DNA from: JBQTKD01 sp052389435
GTDB lineage: Bacteria; Actinomycetota; Actinomycetes; Sporichthyales; Sporichthyaceae
NCBI GenBank assembly: GCA_052389435.1
Contig: JBQTIB010000060.1
Location: 1-64,000 of the forward strand
DNA: 64,000 bases
Direction of reading: 5' to 3'
Of the stretch, positions 15,491 to 26,303 are shown one piece after another (position 1 is the first letter of the stretch; every line of letters begins with the position of its first letter). The notes beneath the pieces were generated by a model. The model had not been told where the DNA came from. It made no database searches and saw only the letters and a program-made list of their open reading frames with translations. Both the position numbers and the translations under genes were made by a program.

Positions 15491-17539
15491 TCAGTCGACG
15501 AGGGTCGGGACCTCCACCGTCCGTGCCACGGCGGCTCCGCCGGGGGCCGAACACAACCGCATCGCCGGGTCGTGGCGCACGATTCCCGGAGAGGAGATCA
15601 ACGCCGCGGACGTCGGTTCGAAGCCCGCGGCGACGACGGTGAGAGTGCAGGGACCGGTGGGCGCCGGGCCGACCCGGAAGCGTCCGGCGCGGTCGGTGTG
15701 CGTCGCTGCGCAGACGGCGCCGTTGCCGTCGAGCAGGGTCACCAGGGCGTCGCCGACGGGACCGATGGCGTCGCTCGCCGTACCGACCACCTCGGCGTCC
15801 GCGGCCGAGGGGTCGACGGGGGTCTCGACGAGCACGAAGGGTTCGAGGGTCAGACCCCGGTGGGCGTCGAGGTCGACGACCGTGCTCGTCGGCCGGTACA
15901 GGCCCAAGCCGCTGCAGACCAGCAGGTATCGACCGGAGGCCATGCCGGTGAGGTGAAAGCTGCCGGCGCTGTTCGCGCGGGTACGGGCGACCTGTCCTCC
16001 TCGGTCGTCGAGCAGCGTGACCGGGGCTCCGACGAGCGGGCCGGCGGCCGTGACAACCGCTCCGTGCAGACCGGGACGGCTCGGCGAGGGTGCGGGGCGA
16101 GCCGCGGCGATCGACTCGACGGTGGGGGCCTGGGCGTCGGCGGTGCGCCGGGCCCGCAGGTAGACGGCCCAGGTGATCAGGGCGCACAGCACGTAGAAGC
16201 CGATGAAGATGAGGTAGGCGGCGTTGCCGTTCTTGTTGTGCAGGAACGACTGGCGGAAGGCGATGTTGACCGCCAGGCCGCCGAAGGCGCCGATCGCGCC
16301 GGCGATGCCGATGACCGCACCGGTGCGGCGGCGGGCGTGGGCCAGGGCGATCTTCGGGTCGGCGCCGGAGTCGATGGCCGCCGCCGCGCGCCCGCGGAAC
16401 AGGACCGGGATCATCTTGTAGCAGGAGCCGTTGGCCAGGCCGGCGATGACGAAGAGCAGGACGAAGCCCGCGATGAACAGCGGCAGCGAGTTCTGGACCG
16501 AGGCGAAGAAGACCAGCAGCGCCGCGCCGGTCATCGCGATGAAGGACCAGAAGGTGACGACGGCGCCGCCCTTGCGGTCGGCGAGCCAGCCGCCGTACGG
16601 ACGGGCGATCGAGCCGATCAGGGGACCGAGGAAGGTCAGGTACGCGGCCTGGACGGGGTCCGGCACGGTTTTCGCGACGCCGGCGACCGTGACGACCTTG
16701 CTGAACTGCTCGGGGAATTGCACGAGCAGGACCTGGCCGAACGCGAAGCTGAAGCCGATGAACGAACCGAAGGTGCCGATGTACAGCAGCGAGATGATCC
16801 AGGTGTGCGGCTCGCGGCAGGCCTCGCGCACCGCGCCCTTGTCGTTGACCTGGTGGACCAGGTTGTCCATGTAGAGGGCGGCGACCAGCGCGCACACGAT
16901 CACCACGGGCAGGTAGATGCCCACCAGGATGCGGGGGTGCGCGGCGCCGAAGGTCGCCAGGACGAACAGGCCGAGCAGTTGCGCGACTGCGACGCCGAGG
17001 TTGCCGGCGGCGGCGTTCAGGCCGAGGGCGAAGCCCTTGGCGCGCTCGGGGTAGAACGCGTTGATGTTCGACATCGACGAGGCGAAGTTGCCGCCGCCGA
17101 AGCCCGCGAGCGCCACCAGCATGAGCAGCACGTTGAACTCGACGCCGGGCTTGAGCAGGAACGCGGCCGTGACGGTCGGCAGCAGCAGGAGCGCGGCCGA
17201 GACGATCGTCCAGTCGCGTCCGCCGAACTTGGCGACGGCCATGGAGTACGGGATGCGCAGGGCGCCACCGACCGCGGCCGGTACCGAGACGAGCAGGAAC
17301 TTCTGATCTGGGGTCAGGCCGTACTCCGGGCCGAGGAACAGGATGATCGAGGACCACATGGTCCAGACCGCGAAACCGAAGTGTTCGGTGACGACCGAGC
17401 AGACCATGTTCCGCTTGGCGATCTTCGAGCCGCCGTTGTCCCAGAAGTACTCGTCCTCGGGATCCCAGTGGGTGATCGGCTTTCGGTGCAGCCGCGGCCC
17501 GGACTTCTGGGCGTCCAGCGGGGGCGTCGCGAGACTCAA
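15491..17539 (-). CDS. NarK-like MFS nitrate/nitrite transporter fused to beta-sandwich repeats
   Basis: A 682-residue protein. Residues about 40-480 are a 12-helix major-facilitator transporter of the nitrate/nitrite porter type, with AGFGGGNFASSMSNINAFYP and GLANGSCYKMIPVLFRGRAA. The NarK family normally ends there. Here about 190 further residues hold two carboxypeptidase-regulatory or Cna-B-like modules: LHGAVVTAAGPLVGAPVTLL and VVGTASDAIGPVGDALVTLL, each followed by a (T/N)xAGxF motif. These modules usually occur outside the cell. The start is a TTG at 17539 with AGGAG 6 nt before it. No nitrate reductase gene is adjacent. Confidence 0.88.
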   Translation of the reverse strand: MSLATPPLDAQKSGPRLHRKPITHWDPEDEYFWDNGGSKIAKRNMVCSVVTEHFGFAVWTMWSSIILFLGPEYGLTPDQKFLLVSVPAAVGGALRIPYSMAVAKFGGRDWTIVSAALLLLPTVTAAFLLKPGVEFNVLLMLVALAGFGGGNFASSMSNINAFYPERAKGFALGLNAAAGNLGVAVAQLLGLFVLATFGAAHPRILVGIYLPVVIVCALVAALYMDNLVHQVNDKGAVREACREPHTWIISLLYIGTFGSFIGFSFAFGQVLLVQFPEQFSKVVTVAGVAKTVPDPVQAAYLTFLGPLIGSIARPYGGWLADRKGGAVVTFWSFIAMTGAALLVFFASVQNSLPLFIAGFVLLFVIAGLANGSCYKMIPVLFRGRAAAAIDSGADPKIALAHARRRTGAVIGIAGAIGAFGGLAVNIAFRQSFLHNKNGNAAYLIFIGFYVLCALITWAVYLRARRTADAQAPTVESIAAARPAPSPSRPGLHGAVVTAAGPLVGAPVTLLDDRGGQVARTRANSAGSFHLTGMASGRYLLVCSGLGLYRPTSTVVDLDAHRGLTLEPFVLVETPVDPSAADAEVVGTASDAIGPVGDALVTLLDGNGAVCAATHTDRAGRFRVGPAPTGPCTLTVVAAGFEPTSAALISSPGIVRHDPAMRLCSAPGGAAVARTVEVPTLVD

Positions 17540-17923
17540 CGGGACTCCTGGGAACTCGGTGGAATAGCGGGTTCACAGTGGGGAGGCCGTGTTGCCGGTC
17601 GGTTCGGGTTGTGTTGCCGGGAGTTGAACCCGGATTCACGGTGCGCATTGGCCACGCTGAGAACCGGGCAACACGGTTGCGCCGCGGGCCCGCACGTGGC
17701 GGTTTCGTTTCCGGGTCCGCACGAACCTCGCCATTCCTGTGTATCGCGCCGCGATCCATCGACGCTGTGTCGATCTCGCGACGCTCGGACCCGTTCCTGG
17801 CGCGGGCCGATTCTCGGGCGTTAGCTGCGTCACAGGGGGACGTGGGCCACGCCGCATGTCCGGGACCGGTCCACAACTGCGAGACAATGGAAGTCTTGCC
17901 CGCCGTTGCTCAGGAGATTTGCC
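17540..17923. other. Divergent intergenic region between the NarK-like gene and typA
   Basis: About 384 bp without a supported protein gene. It contains the tRNA-like element at 17611-17674 and a second copy of GTGTTGCCGG at 17589-17598. The rest must include the two divergent promoters, but no convincing consensus boxes were found. Confidence 0.4.
17611..17674 (-). ncRNA. tRNA-like element lacking an anticodon arm
   Basis: On the minus strand this 64-nt stretch folds with a 7-bp acceptor-like stem (GTGTTGC with GCAACAC). It has a textbook T-arm: CCGGG stem, TTCAACT loop, CCCGG. Between them lies one extended hairpin (CGGT...ACCG with inner GCG...CGC) instead of separate D and anticodon arms. 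It is about 10 nt too short for a tRNA, and no anticodon loop with U33 fits. It may be a decayed tRNA, a tRNA-like regulatory RNA or a leader structure. It is not a functional tRNA as far as I can see. Confidence 0.35.
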
Positions 17924-19798
<1,875 letters not shown>

Positions 19799-19825
19799 CG
19801 CGCGCTCGGTTCTCGGGGCCCTTGG

Positions 19826-22006
19826 CTACGGGAGGTCGGCCCGTAGCGGCTGGGCCAGGGCGGTGTGGAGGAACTCGCGCTGCAGGAGCAGGAGGTTTTC
19901 CGCCACGACCTCCTGGGGCGTCATGTGGGTGACGCCCGAGAGGGGCAGGACCTGGTGCGGACGGCCCGCCGCCAGCAGCGCCGCGGACAGCTGCAGGGTG
20001 TGGGCGGCCACGACGTTGTCGTCGGCCAGGCCGTGCACCAGCAGCAGCGGGCGCGTCGGACCGGAGGCCGCATCGGCGACGGCCTTCGCGATCGTCGGGG
20101 TCAGATCCCCGCCCGTCACGAGGGACGAGCGGGCGTAGGCGTCCGGGTTGCCGGCCGGGGTGCCGAGATACCGCTCGGTGTAGTGGGTGTCGTAGAGCGC
20201 CCAGTCCGTGACCGGGGCACCCGCGATCGCGGCGTGGAAGACGTCGGGGCGCAGCAGCACCGCGAGCGCGGCGAGGTACCCGCCGAAGGACCAGCCGCGG
20301 ATGCCGACGCGGGTCAGGTCCAGATCCGGACACTGCTCGGCGGCGGCGTGCAGGGCGTCGATCTGGTCCTCGAGGACCGGACCCGCGAGGTCGCCGGAGA
20401 TCGCCCACTCCCACCGCTGGTCCCGGCCCGGGGTGCCGCGGCCGTCGGCGACGACGACGGCGAAGCCCTGGTCCGCCCACCACTGCGCCTCGCCGAAGGC
20501 GTTGCGCGCGGACAGCACCCGCTGCGCGTGCGGTCCGCCGTAGGGGTCCATCAGTACCGGCAGCGGCCGTCCTGGGACGTGGTCGGACGGCAGCAGCAGC
20601 GCGGCGCGAACCTTGCGCGGTCCGGCCGAGACCAGCTGCGGCGCGGGGGAAACCGGCGGCGTCGCGGCCAGCGAGGGGATCTCGCCGCGGAACTCCCCGT
20701 CGTAGGTCACGACGGTCCGCCGCCCGGCAAACTCCAGCCCGGCCGACATCGTCACGACGAGCTTGCCCGAGCCGGTCGCCGTGTGGACGCCGGGGGAATC
20801 GGTCAGGCGCGCCAGGCCTCCCGGACCCGTACGCCATACGTGCACCTGCTCCGGCGCGGCCGGGTCCGACGCGGTGAACACCACTCGGCCGTTGCAGCCG
20901 ATGCCCACCAGCGATCGGAAGTACAGCGATCCGGACAGCACCTCGTTCTCGTCCTGCACCAGGCTGCGCTGGCCGTCGACGATCTGCACCGTCAGCATGC
21001 GGTCCGGTTCGCGCCAGCACGGCACGCCGTCGACCAGGTCGATCCAGATCTCCTCGGCGAACGAGCGCAGCAGCGTCGTCGCGCCGGTGGCGACGTCGAT
21101 CCCGCGGATCTCGCTGCGGCGCTGGTCCCGGGACATCGCGTGCAGCAGGGGCAGGCCGTGCTTGGACCAGTGCACGGCGGCGAGGTACTCGAACGCGGTT
21201 CGGTCCCAGTGGACCTCGCAACCGCCGCCGCCGAGGCGGAACAGGTGCAGCGAAACGTCCGCGTTGTCCGTGCCCGCGGCCGGGTAGCGGATGTCGACGG
21301 GCCTGCGCGAGGGATGCGCCGGGTCGGCGATGTGCCAGCGGGCCACGGGGGAGTTGTCCACTCGCGCGGCCAGCAGCGCCGACCCGTCCGGCGCCCACCA
21401 GTACCCGCGGTGGCGACCCATCTCCTCGGCGGCGACGAACTCCGCCAGGCCCCAGGTCACCTCCGCCCCGTCCGGTGCGGCGACGGCGCGGTCGCCGGTG
21501 CCGTCGACCCCGATCAGGCGCAGCGTTCCCGCGGAGACGTAGGCGATATGACGTCCCGTCGGATCCAGCCGGGGATCGACGACCGGCCCGACGGCGGGCA
21601 GTTCGCGCACGGCCGCGGCCGGGTCGACGAGGTCCACCGCGAACAGTCGCCCGGACCAGGCGAACGCCGCGGTCTTGGTTTCGCCGTCGGTGCTGTAGCC
21701 GACGACGCCGGCGGCGCCCTCGCGGGTCCGCTCGCGACGTGCCCGCTCGGTCGCGGACAGTTCCTCGGAAGCGGCGCCGCCCCCGTCCCGATCGACGAAG
21801 GCGGCGGGATCGGCCACGACCCGTTCGTGCAGTCCGGCGGGTGAGAGGTCGGCGACCCAGAGCAGGGTGGTGCGGTCCGTGCCCGAAGCCGAGCGCAGGA
21901 ACACCACGCGCGTGCCGTCCCCGGCGACCGTGAAGTTCCGCGGAGCGCCGAGGGTGAAGCGCTGGGTGCGCGCGGCCAGACGGGGGTAGCTCAGGGTGTC
22001 GCTCAC
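19826..22006 (-). CDS. S9-family prolyl oligopeptidase / dipeptidyl peptidase IV-like
   Basis: A 726-residue cytoplasmic serine peptidase. The N-terminal 450 residues form a beta-propeller of DPP-IV type (SASGTDRTTLLWVADLSPAG). The C-terminal alpha/beta hydrolase domain holds the triad: Ser in GIRGWSFGGYLAAL, Asp in LLLVHGLADDNV and His in LSGVTHMTPQE. It cleaves short proline-containing peptides. The start is a GTG at 22006 with GAGG about 9 nt upstream. It lacks a signal peptide. It converges with typA, with only 27 nt between the stops. Confidence 0.92.
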   Translation of the reverse strand: MSDTLSYPRLAARTQRFTLGAPRNFTVAGDGTRVVFLRSASGTDRTTLLWVADLSPAGLHERVVADPAAFVDRDGGGAASEELSATERARRERTREGAAGVVGYSTDGETKTAAFAWSGRLFAVDLVDPAAAVRELPAVGPVVDPRLDPTGRHIAYVSAGTLRLIGVDGTGDRAVAAPDGAEVTWGLAEFVAAEEMGRHRGYWWAPDGSALLAARVDNSPVARWHIADPAHPSRRPVDIRYPAAGTDNADVSLHLFRLGGGGCEVHWDRTAFEYLAAVHWSKHGLPLLHAMSRDQRRSEIRGIDVATGATTLLRSFAEEIWIDLVDGVPCWREPDRMLTVQIVDGQRSLVQDENEVLSGSLYFRSLVGIGCNGRVVFTASDPAAPEQVHVWRTGPGGLARLTDSPGVHTATGSGKLVVTMSAGLEFAGRRTVVTYDGEFRGEIPSLAATPPVSPAPQLVSAGPRKVRAALLLPSDHVPGRPLPVLMDPYGGPHAQRVLSARNAFGEAQWWADQGFAVVVADGRGTPGRDQRWEWAISGDLAGPVLEDQIDALHAAAEQCPDLDLTRVGIRGWSFGGYLAALAVLLRPDVFHAAIAGAPVTDWALYDTHYTERYLGTPAGNPDAYARSSLVTGGDLTPTIAKAVADAASGPTRPLLLVHGLADDNVVAAHTLQLSAALLAAGRPHQVLPLSGVTHMTPQEVVAENLLLLQREFLHTALAQPLRADLP

Positions 22007-22103
22007 GAGACCTCGCAGATCCTCGGGTGTACCGGATTTTGGCAGGTCGGCCGGGGCGAGGTGGCACCGATCCGCGTACCCGCAGGCGACCCCCAGCCCA
22101 GGC

Positions 22104-22754
22104 TCAGGGTTCGCGACGCGCGGGGACGTGACGACGGGACATGGTGATGCCCACGACCGTGAGCAGCGCGAGGCCCCCGATGGCCACCAGAAACTCCAGC
22201 GAGCCGGGCTCCCCGCCGAACGCCCCAACCCCCACGTACGCCCCCGAGCCCGGCACGATCCCGACGGCGGTGCCGATCAGGTAGGTCCGAAACGGGATTG
22301 CGGTCAACCCGCACGCGTAGTTGCACACCGTGAACGGCATGATCGGCACGAGCCGCAGTGCGACGACCGTCACCAGGCCCCGCTCCTGCAGCCGGGCGTC
22401 GAGTTTCGCCACGCGGGCGTTGCTGACCGAGGCGACGGCGGGGCGGCCGAGTGCCTTGGAGATCGCGAAGGTGAGCGCCGCGGACACGATCCCGGCGACG
22501 AGCACCGTCCCCAGGCCCACCCAGAAGCCGAACAGGGCACCCGCGGCGATGGACAGCGGTGCCAACGGCACCGGCAGCAGGCCGAGCAGGGCGAAGGTCA
22601 CCGCGAAGACGACGGGCGCGGCCGCACCCGCCTCGTCGGCGCGGTCCTGGACCTCGTTCGGGGTCGGCAGACCCGCAAACGCCACCACGACCGCGGCGAG
22701 CGCGAGCAGCCCGGCGAACAGGCCCAGCCGGGCCCAGGGCGAACGCACCACCAC
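22104..22754 (-). CDS. TVP38/TMEM64-family membrane protein (DedA superfamily)
   Basis: A 216-residue protein with about five or six membrane segments. The SNARE-associated/VTT domain is recognised by FALLGLLPVPLAPLSIAAGA, the short loop LFGFWVGLGTVL, and the conserved VALRLVPIMPFTVCNYACGL near residue 140. Members are linked to lipid scrambling or flipping in membranes. It lies upstream of the S9 peptidase gene on the same strand with a 97-bp gap, and is divergent from mshB with 115 bp between the starts. Confidence 0.88.
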   Translation of the reverse strand: MVVRSPWARLGLFAGLLALAAVVVAFAGLPTPNEVQDRADEAGAAAPVVFAVTFALLGLLPVPLAPLSIAAGALFGFWVGLGTVLVAGIVSAALTFAISKALGRPAVASVSNARVAKLDARLQERGLVTVVALRLVPIMPFTVCNYACGLTAIPFRTYLIGTAVGIVPGSGAYVGVGAFGGEPGSLEFLVAIGGLALLTVVGITMSRRHVPARREP

Positions 22755-22857
22755 AGTTGACTCCTCGCCGGTCGGCCCCGGCGTCGTTGACGTGCCGTCA
22801 CATCCTCCCGCACAAATCCAGCGGCCCGCCCCGCCCGAGCCGAACGAGGCTCTCGAC

Positions 22858-22863
22858 TAGATT
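22858..22863 (+). promoter_or_regulatory. -10 box of a leaderless mshB transcript
   Basis: TAGATT ends 6 nt before the GTG start of mshB, so transcription should begin at or next to the start codon. No ribosome site is present, which fits leaderless translation. Confidence 0.55.
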
Positions 22864-22869
22864 TCCGGG

Positions 22870-23760
22870 GTGCCCGCACCCGCTCCCGCAGCCGCCCGTC
22901 GCATGGTGCTGGTCCACGCCCACCCGGACGACGAAGTCATCAACACCGGCGCGACGATGGCCTCCTACGCCGCCGCCGGAGCGCACGTCACGCTGGTCAC
23001 CTGCACGCTCGGGGAGGAGGGGGAGATTCTGGTCCCCGAACTCGCCCACCTCGCCGCGGACCGAGACGACGGCCTGGGCCAGCACCGCGTCGGCGAACTC
23101 GCCGACGCCATGCGAGCCCTCGGCGTGGCAGATCACCGTTTCCTCGGCGGGCCCGGCCGGTATCGGGACTCCGGGATGATCGGCACCCCGCCCAACGAGC
23201 GCCCGGACTGCTTCTGGCGAGCAGACCTCGACACCGCCGCAGCCGATCTGGTCGAGGTCCTGCGCGAGATTCGTCCGCAGGTCCTCGTCACCTACGACGA
23301 GAACGGCGGCTACGGCCACCCGGACCACATCCAGGCCCACCGGGTGACGGTGCGCGCCGCGGACCTGGCCGCCGACCCGTGCTTCCGCCCGGACCTCGGG
23401 GAGCCGTGGGCGATCGCGAAGCTCTACTACTGCGTCGTCCCGTTCTCCCTCCTGCAGGCGGGGATCGACGGTCTGAAGGCCGCCGGCACCACCGAGTTCT
23501 TCGGCGGCGCCGAGCGCGCGGAGGACCTCGGGCTCGGGGTACCGGACGAACTCGTCACCTCGATCGTCAACGCCGACGACTTCGTCGAGGCGAAGATGGC
23601 GGCGATGCGCGCCCACGCCACCCAGATCGCCGTCGACGGAATCTTCTTCGCGCTGTCCAACCACCTGGGGCAGCAGATCTGGGGCGTCGAGTGCTTCCAA
23701 CTCGTCCGCGGCACCCCGGGCCCCGAGGTCCCCGAGTCCGATCTGTTCGCCGGGCTGTGA
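22870..23760 (+). CDS. mshB: N-acetyl-1-D-myo-inosityl-2-amino-2-deoxy-alpha-D-glucopyranoside deacetylase
   Basis: A 296-residue zinc deacetylase of the PIG-L/LmbE family. It removes acetate from GlcNAc-inositol, the second committed step of mycothiol synthesis. The motif AHPDDE (zinc His and catalytic Asp) is at residues 17-22. The third zinc ligand lies in YGHPDHIQAH near 160. Features specific for MshB rather than general PIG-L are LVTCTLGEEGEI and RYRDSGMIGTPPNERPDCFW. The GTG start sits 6 nt after a TAGATT box, so the mRNA is probably leaderless. The stop overlaps the start of the next membrane-protein gene. Confidence 0.96.
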   Translation: MPAPAPAAARRMVLVHAHPDDEVINTGATMASYAAAGAHVTLVTCTLGEEGEILVPELAHLAADRDDGLGQHRVGELADAMRALGVADHRFLGGPGRYRDSGMIGTPPNERPDCFWRADLDTAAADLVEVLREIRPQVLVTYDENGGYGHPDHIQAHRVTVRAADLAADPCFRPDLGEPWAIAKLYYCVVPFSLLQAGIDGLKAAGTTEFFGGAERAEDLGLGVPDELVTSIVNADDFVEAKMAAMRAHATQIAVDGIFFALSNHLGQQIWGVECFQLVRGTPGPEVPESDLFAGL

Positions 23761-24242
23761 GCGCCAAGAAGGCCGCGACGGCCAAGAAGTCGGGGGCTGC
23801 GGGAAAGGCGGCGGCCTCGAAGCGGCCGGCCGTACCCGCACGGGATGCGAGCCCGCCCGCCTGGCCTGCCGGCCGTCCCGTCCTGCAGGCGGCCGCGCTC
23901 GCGCTGGGTCTGGTCGCGCTGGGTCTGGTCGTCGGCTCGCTCGGAGCGTTCGCCCACGCCCAACGTGCGGGAAGCGCGCCGATCGGGCTGCCCGTGACCC
24001 TGGCAGCCCTGATCGCGCTGACCTTTGCGGCGGGGATGGCGGTCCGCAGCCGCTACGCAGCCGGGCTGCCCGCGCTGGGTTGGCTGATCAGCGTGCTGGT
24101 CTTCGCCCAACCGCGTGGCGAAGGCGACCTGGTCGTCGCCGGCGACGGGCCCGGAGTGGCCTACCTGATCGCGGGTCTGGTGACGATCGGCGGCACGTCG
24201 CTGCTCCCGTACCACCGGGTGGGGGACACCCCGGGGGTGTGA
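23757..24242 (+). CDS. DUF6113-like membrane protein downstream of mshB
   Basis: A 161-residue protein. The first 35 residues are Lys/Ala-rich and cytoplasmic (SAKKAATAKKSGAAG). Four hydrophobic segments follow (LQAAALALGLVALGLVVGSL, PVTLAALIALTFAAGMAV and two more). The GTG start overlaps the mshB stop (GTGA), showing translational coupling. Small membrane proteins of this type commonly follow mshB in actinobacteria; DUF6113 is my best recollection. No function is known. Confidence 0.7.
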   Translation: MSAKKAATAKKSGAAGKAAASKRPAVPARDASPPAWPAGRPVLQAAALALGLVALGLVVGSLGAFAHAQRAGSAPIGLPVTLAALIALTFAAGMAVRSRYAAGLPALGWLISVLVFAQPRGEGDLVVAGDGPGVAYLIAGLVTIGGTSLLPYHRVGDTPGV

Positions 24243-24308
24243 GGCCACGGCGGCGGGTCGAGGCCGAATCTCCCCGCCGGTTCGCAATCTCTCTGTTTGA
24301 CTGGGCGT

Positions 24309-26303
24309 GTGAATGGCCTGCGCCACCCCGCCCGCCTTGCCGCCCTCGTCGTCGGCGGCGCCCTGACCGTAGTCGTCGGTCTGTACGTGCTTGCCATCGT
24401 GCTCGTCGGGTCCGACGTGCCCCGCGGCACCCGAGTCGCCGGCGTCGAGGTCGGTGGCATGTCCACAACGGCCGCGCAGGCCAAGATCGCCTCCGCCGTA
24501 CCGGCCGCGCTGCCGGGCAGGCTCTCGCTCGTGGCCGCAGACCGGACCTTCGAGGTCGTTCCGGCCCAATCCGGTCTTTCCGTCGACGCAGCCGCCACGG
24601 CCGCGAAGGCCCGGCAGAACGGTCGTTCGCCGGGTGTTGCGCTGCGCGCCCTGTTCGGGCAGACCCGCAACGTCGAACCGATCGTCGCCACCGACGTCGC
24701 CCGACTCACCACGGTGCTCGACGAGATCGGCGCCCTGATCCGCCAGGAGAAGGTGGAGGGCGGGCTGGTCTTCCTCGACGGTGTCGCCAACGCCGTCGAC
24801 CCGGTCCCGGGCCGCAACCTCGACATCGCCGCCACCGTCCCCGCGGTCTCCGAGGCCTGGACCTCCCGGCGCGCGCAGGTGACCGGCGTCATCGCCGTCG
24901 ATGCACCCGGCGTCTCCAAGGAGGCGGTCGAGGCGGCGCTGGCCGGCTTCGGCGCCCAGGCGATGGCGGCGCCGGTGACCGTCAAGGTCGGCACGACCGA
25001 GGTGGAGGTGACCGCGGGTCAGCTCGGCAAGCACCTGACCACCGTCGTGGAGAACGGCGCGCTCAAGCCCCTCCTGGACGGGGAGAAGCTCTCCGAGGAA
25101 CTCATGGAGTCCTCCCCGGACCTCGGAACCACCGCGCGGGACGCGAAGTTCGTGTTCTCCGGCGGCAAACCGAAGATTCAGCCGAGCCGCGCCGGTACCA
25201 CCATCGACCCGGCCAAGCTCGGCGACGCGGTGCTCGCGGTCCTCACGGTCGACGGACCCCGCGAGGTGATCGCGGAGGTCACCCAACGGGAGCCGAAGTT
25301 CACCACCGCCGACGCCGAGGCCCTTGGAATCAAGGAGAAGATCTCCAGCTTCAAGACGCAGTACCCGTTCGCGCCCTACCGCGTCACGAACATCGGCCGG
25401 GCCGCCAAGCTCATCAACGGCTCGCTGGTCAAGCCGGGGGACACGTGGAGCCTGAACAAGCGGGTCGGTCAGCGCACCGCGGCCAACGGCTTCGTCCGCG
25501 GCTTCATCATCAAGGGCTCCCGGTTCGTCGAGGACCTCGGCGGCGGCGTGTCCCAGTCCGCGACGACGACGTTCAACGCCGCGTTCTTCGCCGGCGTCCA
25601 GGACGTCGAGCACCACCCGCACAGCCTCTACATCGGCCGCTACCCGGCCGGGCGCGAGGCCACGGTCGCCTGGCCCGCCAAGGACCTGCGGTTCAAGAAC
25701 GACTCCGGGCACGGCGTGCTGATCCAGGCCGAGCACCGGGTCGGGCAGATCGAGGTCAGCTTCTGGGGCACCAAGGTCTGGGACGAGATCAAGTCGATCT
25801 CCTCTCCCAAGCGCAACATCCGGCCGTGGAAGACCATCGAGTTGGACGACGAGAAGTGCCTGGCGCAGCTGCCCGCCGAAGGCTTCGACATCACCGTCAC
25901 CCGCGTGTTCGTCCGGGACGGCAAAGAGGTGAAGCGCGAGAACTTCAACACCTCCTACGCCGCCACCGACAAGATCGTCTGCACGAAGGACGACCCGAAG
26001 GCGAGCCCGAGCCCGCTGCCGACCGGCGACCCCACCTCGACCGAATCGCCGTCGCCGTTCCCCACCGCCAAGCCGAACGAGGACATGCCGACCATCGTCG
26101 ACCCCGGCCTCGATCCCGCCACCCCCGCCGAGCCTTCCGGCGAGGGCGAGGGTGCCGGCGGCGGCGGCTCGTCGGACTCGGTGTCCTCCGCCGGCGTCCG
26201 CGAAACGCCGTCCCCCGCACCGACGCCCGAGCGAGCGGCGTCGACCCCTCCGCGCAGCCGGGCCACCCCGGCCGCCGGCCGGCGGGCGTCCCGCCGCACG
26301 TGA
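24309..26303 (+). CDS. VanW-family cell-wall protein with PG-binding repeats
   Basis: A 664-residue protein with one N-terminal membrane anchor (LAALVVGGALTVVVGLYVLA). Two peptidoglycan-binding-4-type repeats follow, the first starting GTRVAGVEVGGMSTTAAQAK. The VanW domain is at about residues 360-500 (LINGSLVKPGDTWSLNKRVG and FVEDLGGGVSQSATTTFNAA). A Pro/Ser/Thr-rich tail of about 110 residues ends the protein outside the membrane. VanW proteins accompany glycopeptide resistance genes but have no proven activity, and no van genes are here. The start is uncertain: GTG 24309 or TTG 24297. The stop overlaps the next gene's GTG. Confidence 0.9.
   Translation: MNGLRHPARLAALVVGGALTVVVGLYVLAIVLVGSDVPRGTRVAGVEVGGMSTTAAQAKIASAVPAALPGRLSLVAADRTFEVVPAQSGLSVDAAATAAKARQNGRSPGVALRALFGQTRNVEPIVATDVARLTTVLDEIGALIRQEKVEGGLVFLDGVANAVDPVPGRNLDIAATVPAVSEAWTSRRAQVTGVIAVDAPGVSKEAVEAALAGFGAQAMAAPVTVKVGTTEVEVTAGQLGKHLTTVVENGALKPLLDGEKLSEELMESSPDLGTTARDAKFVFSGGKPKIQPSRAGTTIDPAKLGDAVLAVLTVDGPREVIAEVTQREPKFTTADAEALGIKEKISSFKTQYPFAPYRVTNIGRAAKLINGSLVKPGDTWSLNKRVGQRTAANGFVRGFIIKGSRFVEDLGGGVSQSATTTFNAAFFAGVQDVEHHPHSLYIGRYPAGREATVAWPAKDLRFKNDSGHGVLIQAEHRVGQIEVSFWGTKVWDEIKSISSPKRNIRPWKTIELDDEKCLAQLPAEGFDITVTRVFVRDGKEVKRENFNTSYAATDKIVCTKDDPKASPSPLPTGDPTSTESPSPFPTAKPNEDMPTIVDPGLDPATPAEPSGEGEGAGGGGSSDSVSSAGVRETPSPAPTPERAASTPPRSRATPAAGRRASRRT

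Noticed and set aside
17611..17674. Functional tRNA gene
   Set aside because: The T arm and acceptor stem are good, but the length is too short and no anticodon loop with U33 can be formed.
24309..26303. Glycopeptide resistance locus around vanW
   Set aside because: No vanHAX, vanRS or vanY homologue is nearby; stand-alone VanW proteins are common in actinobacteria.
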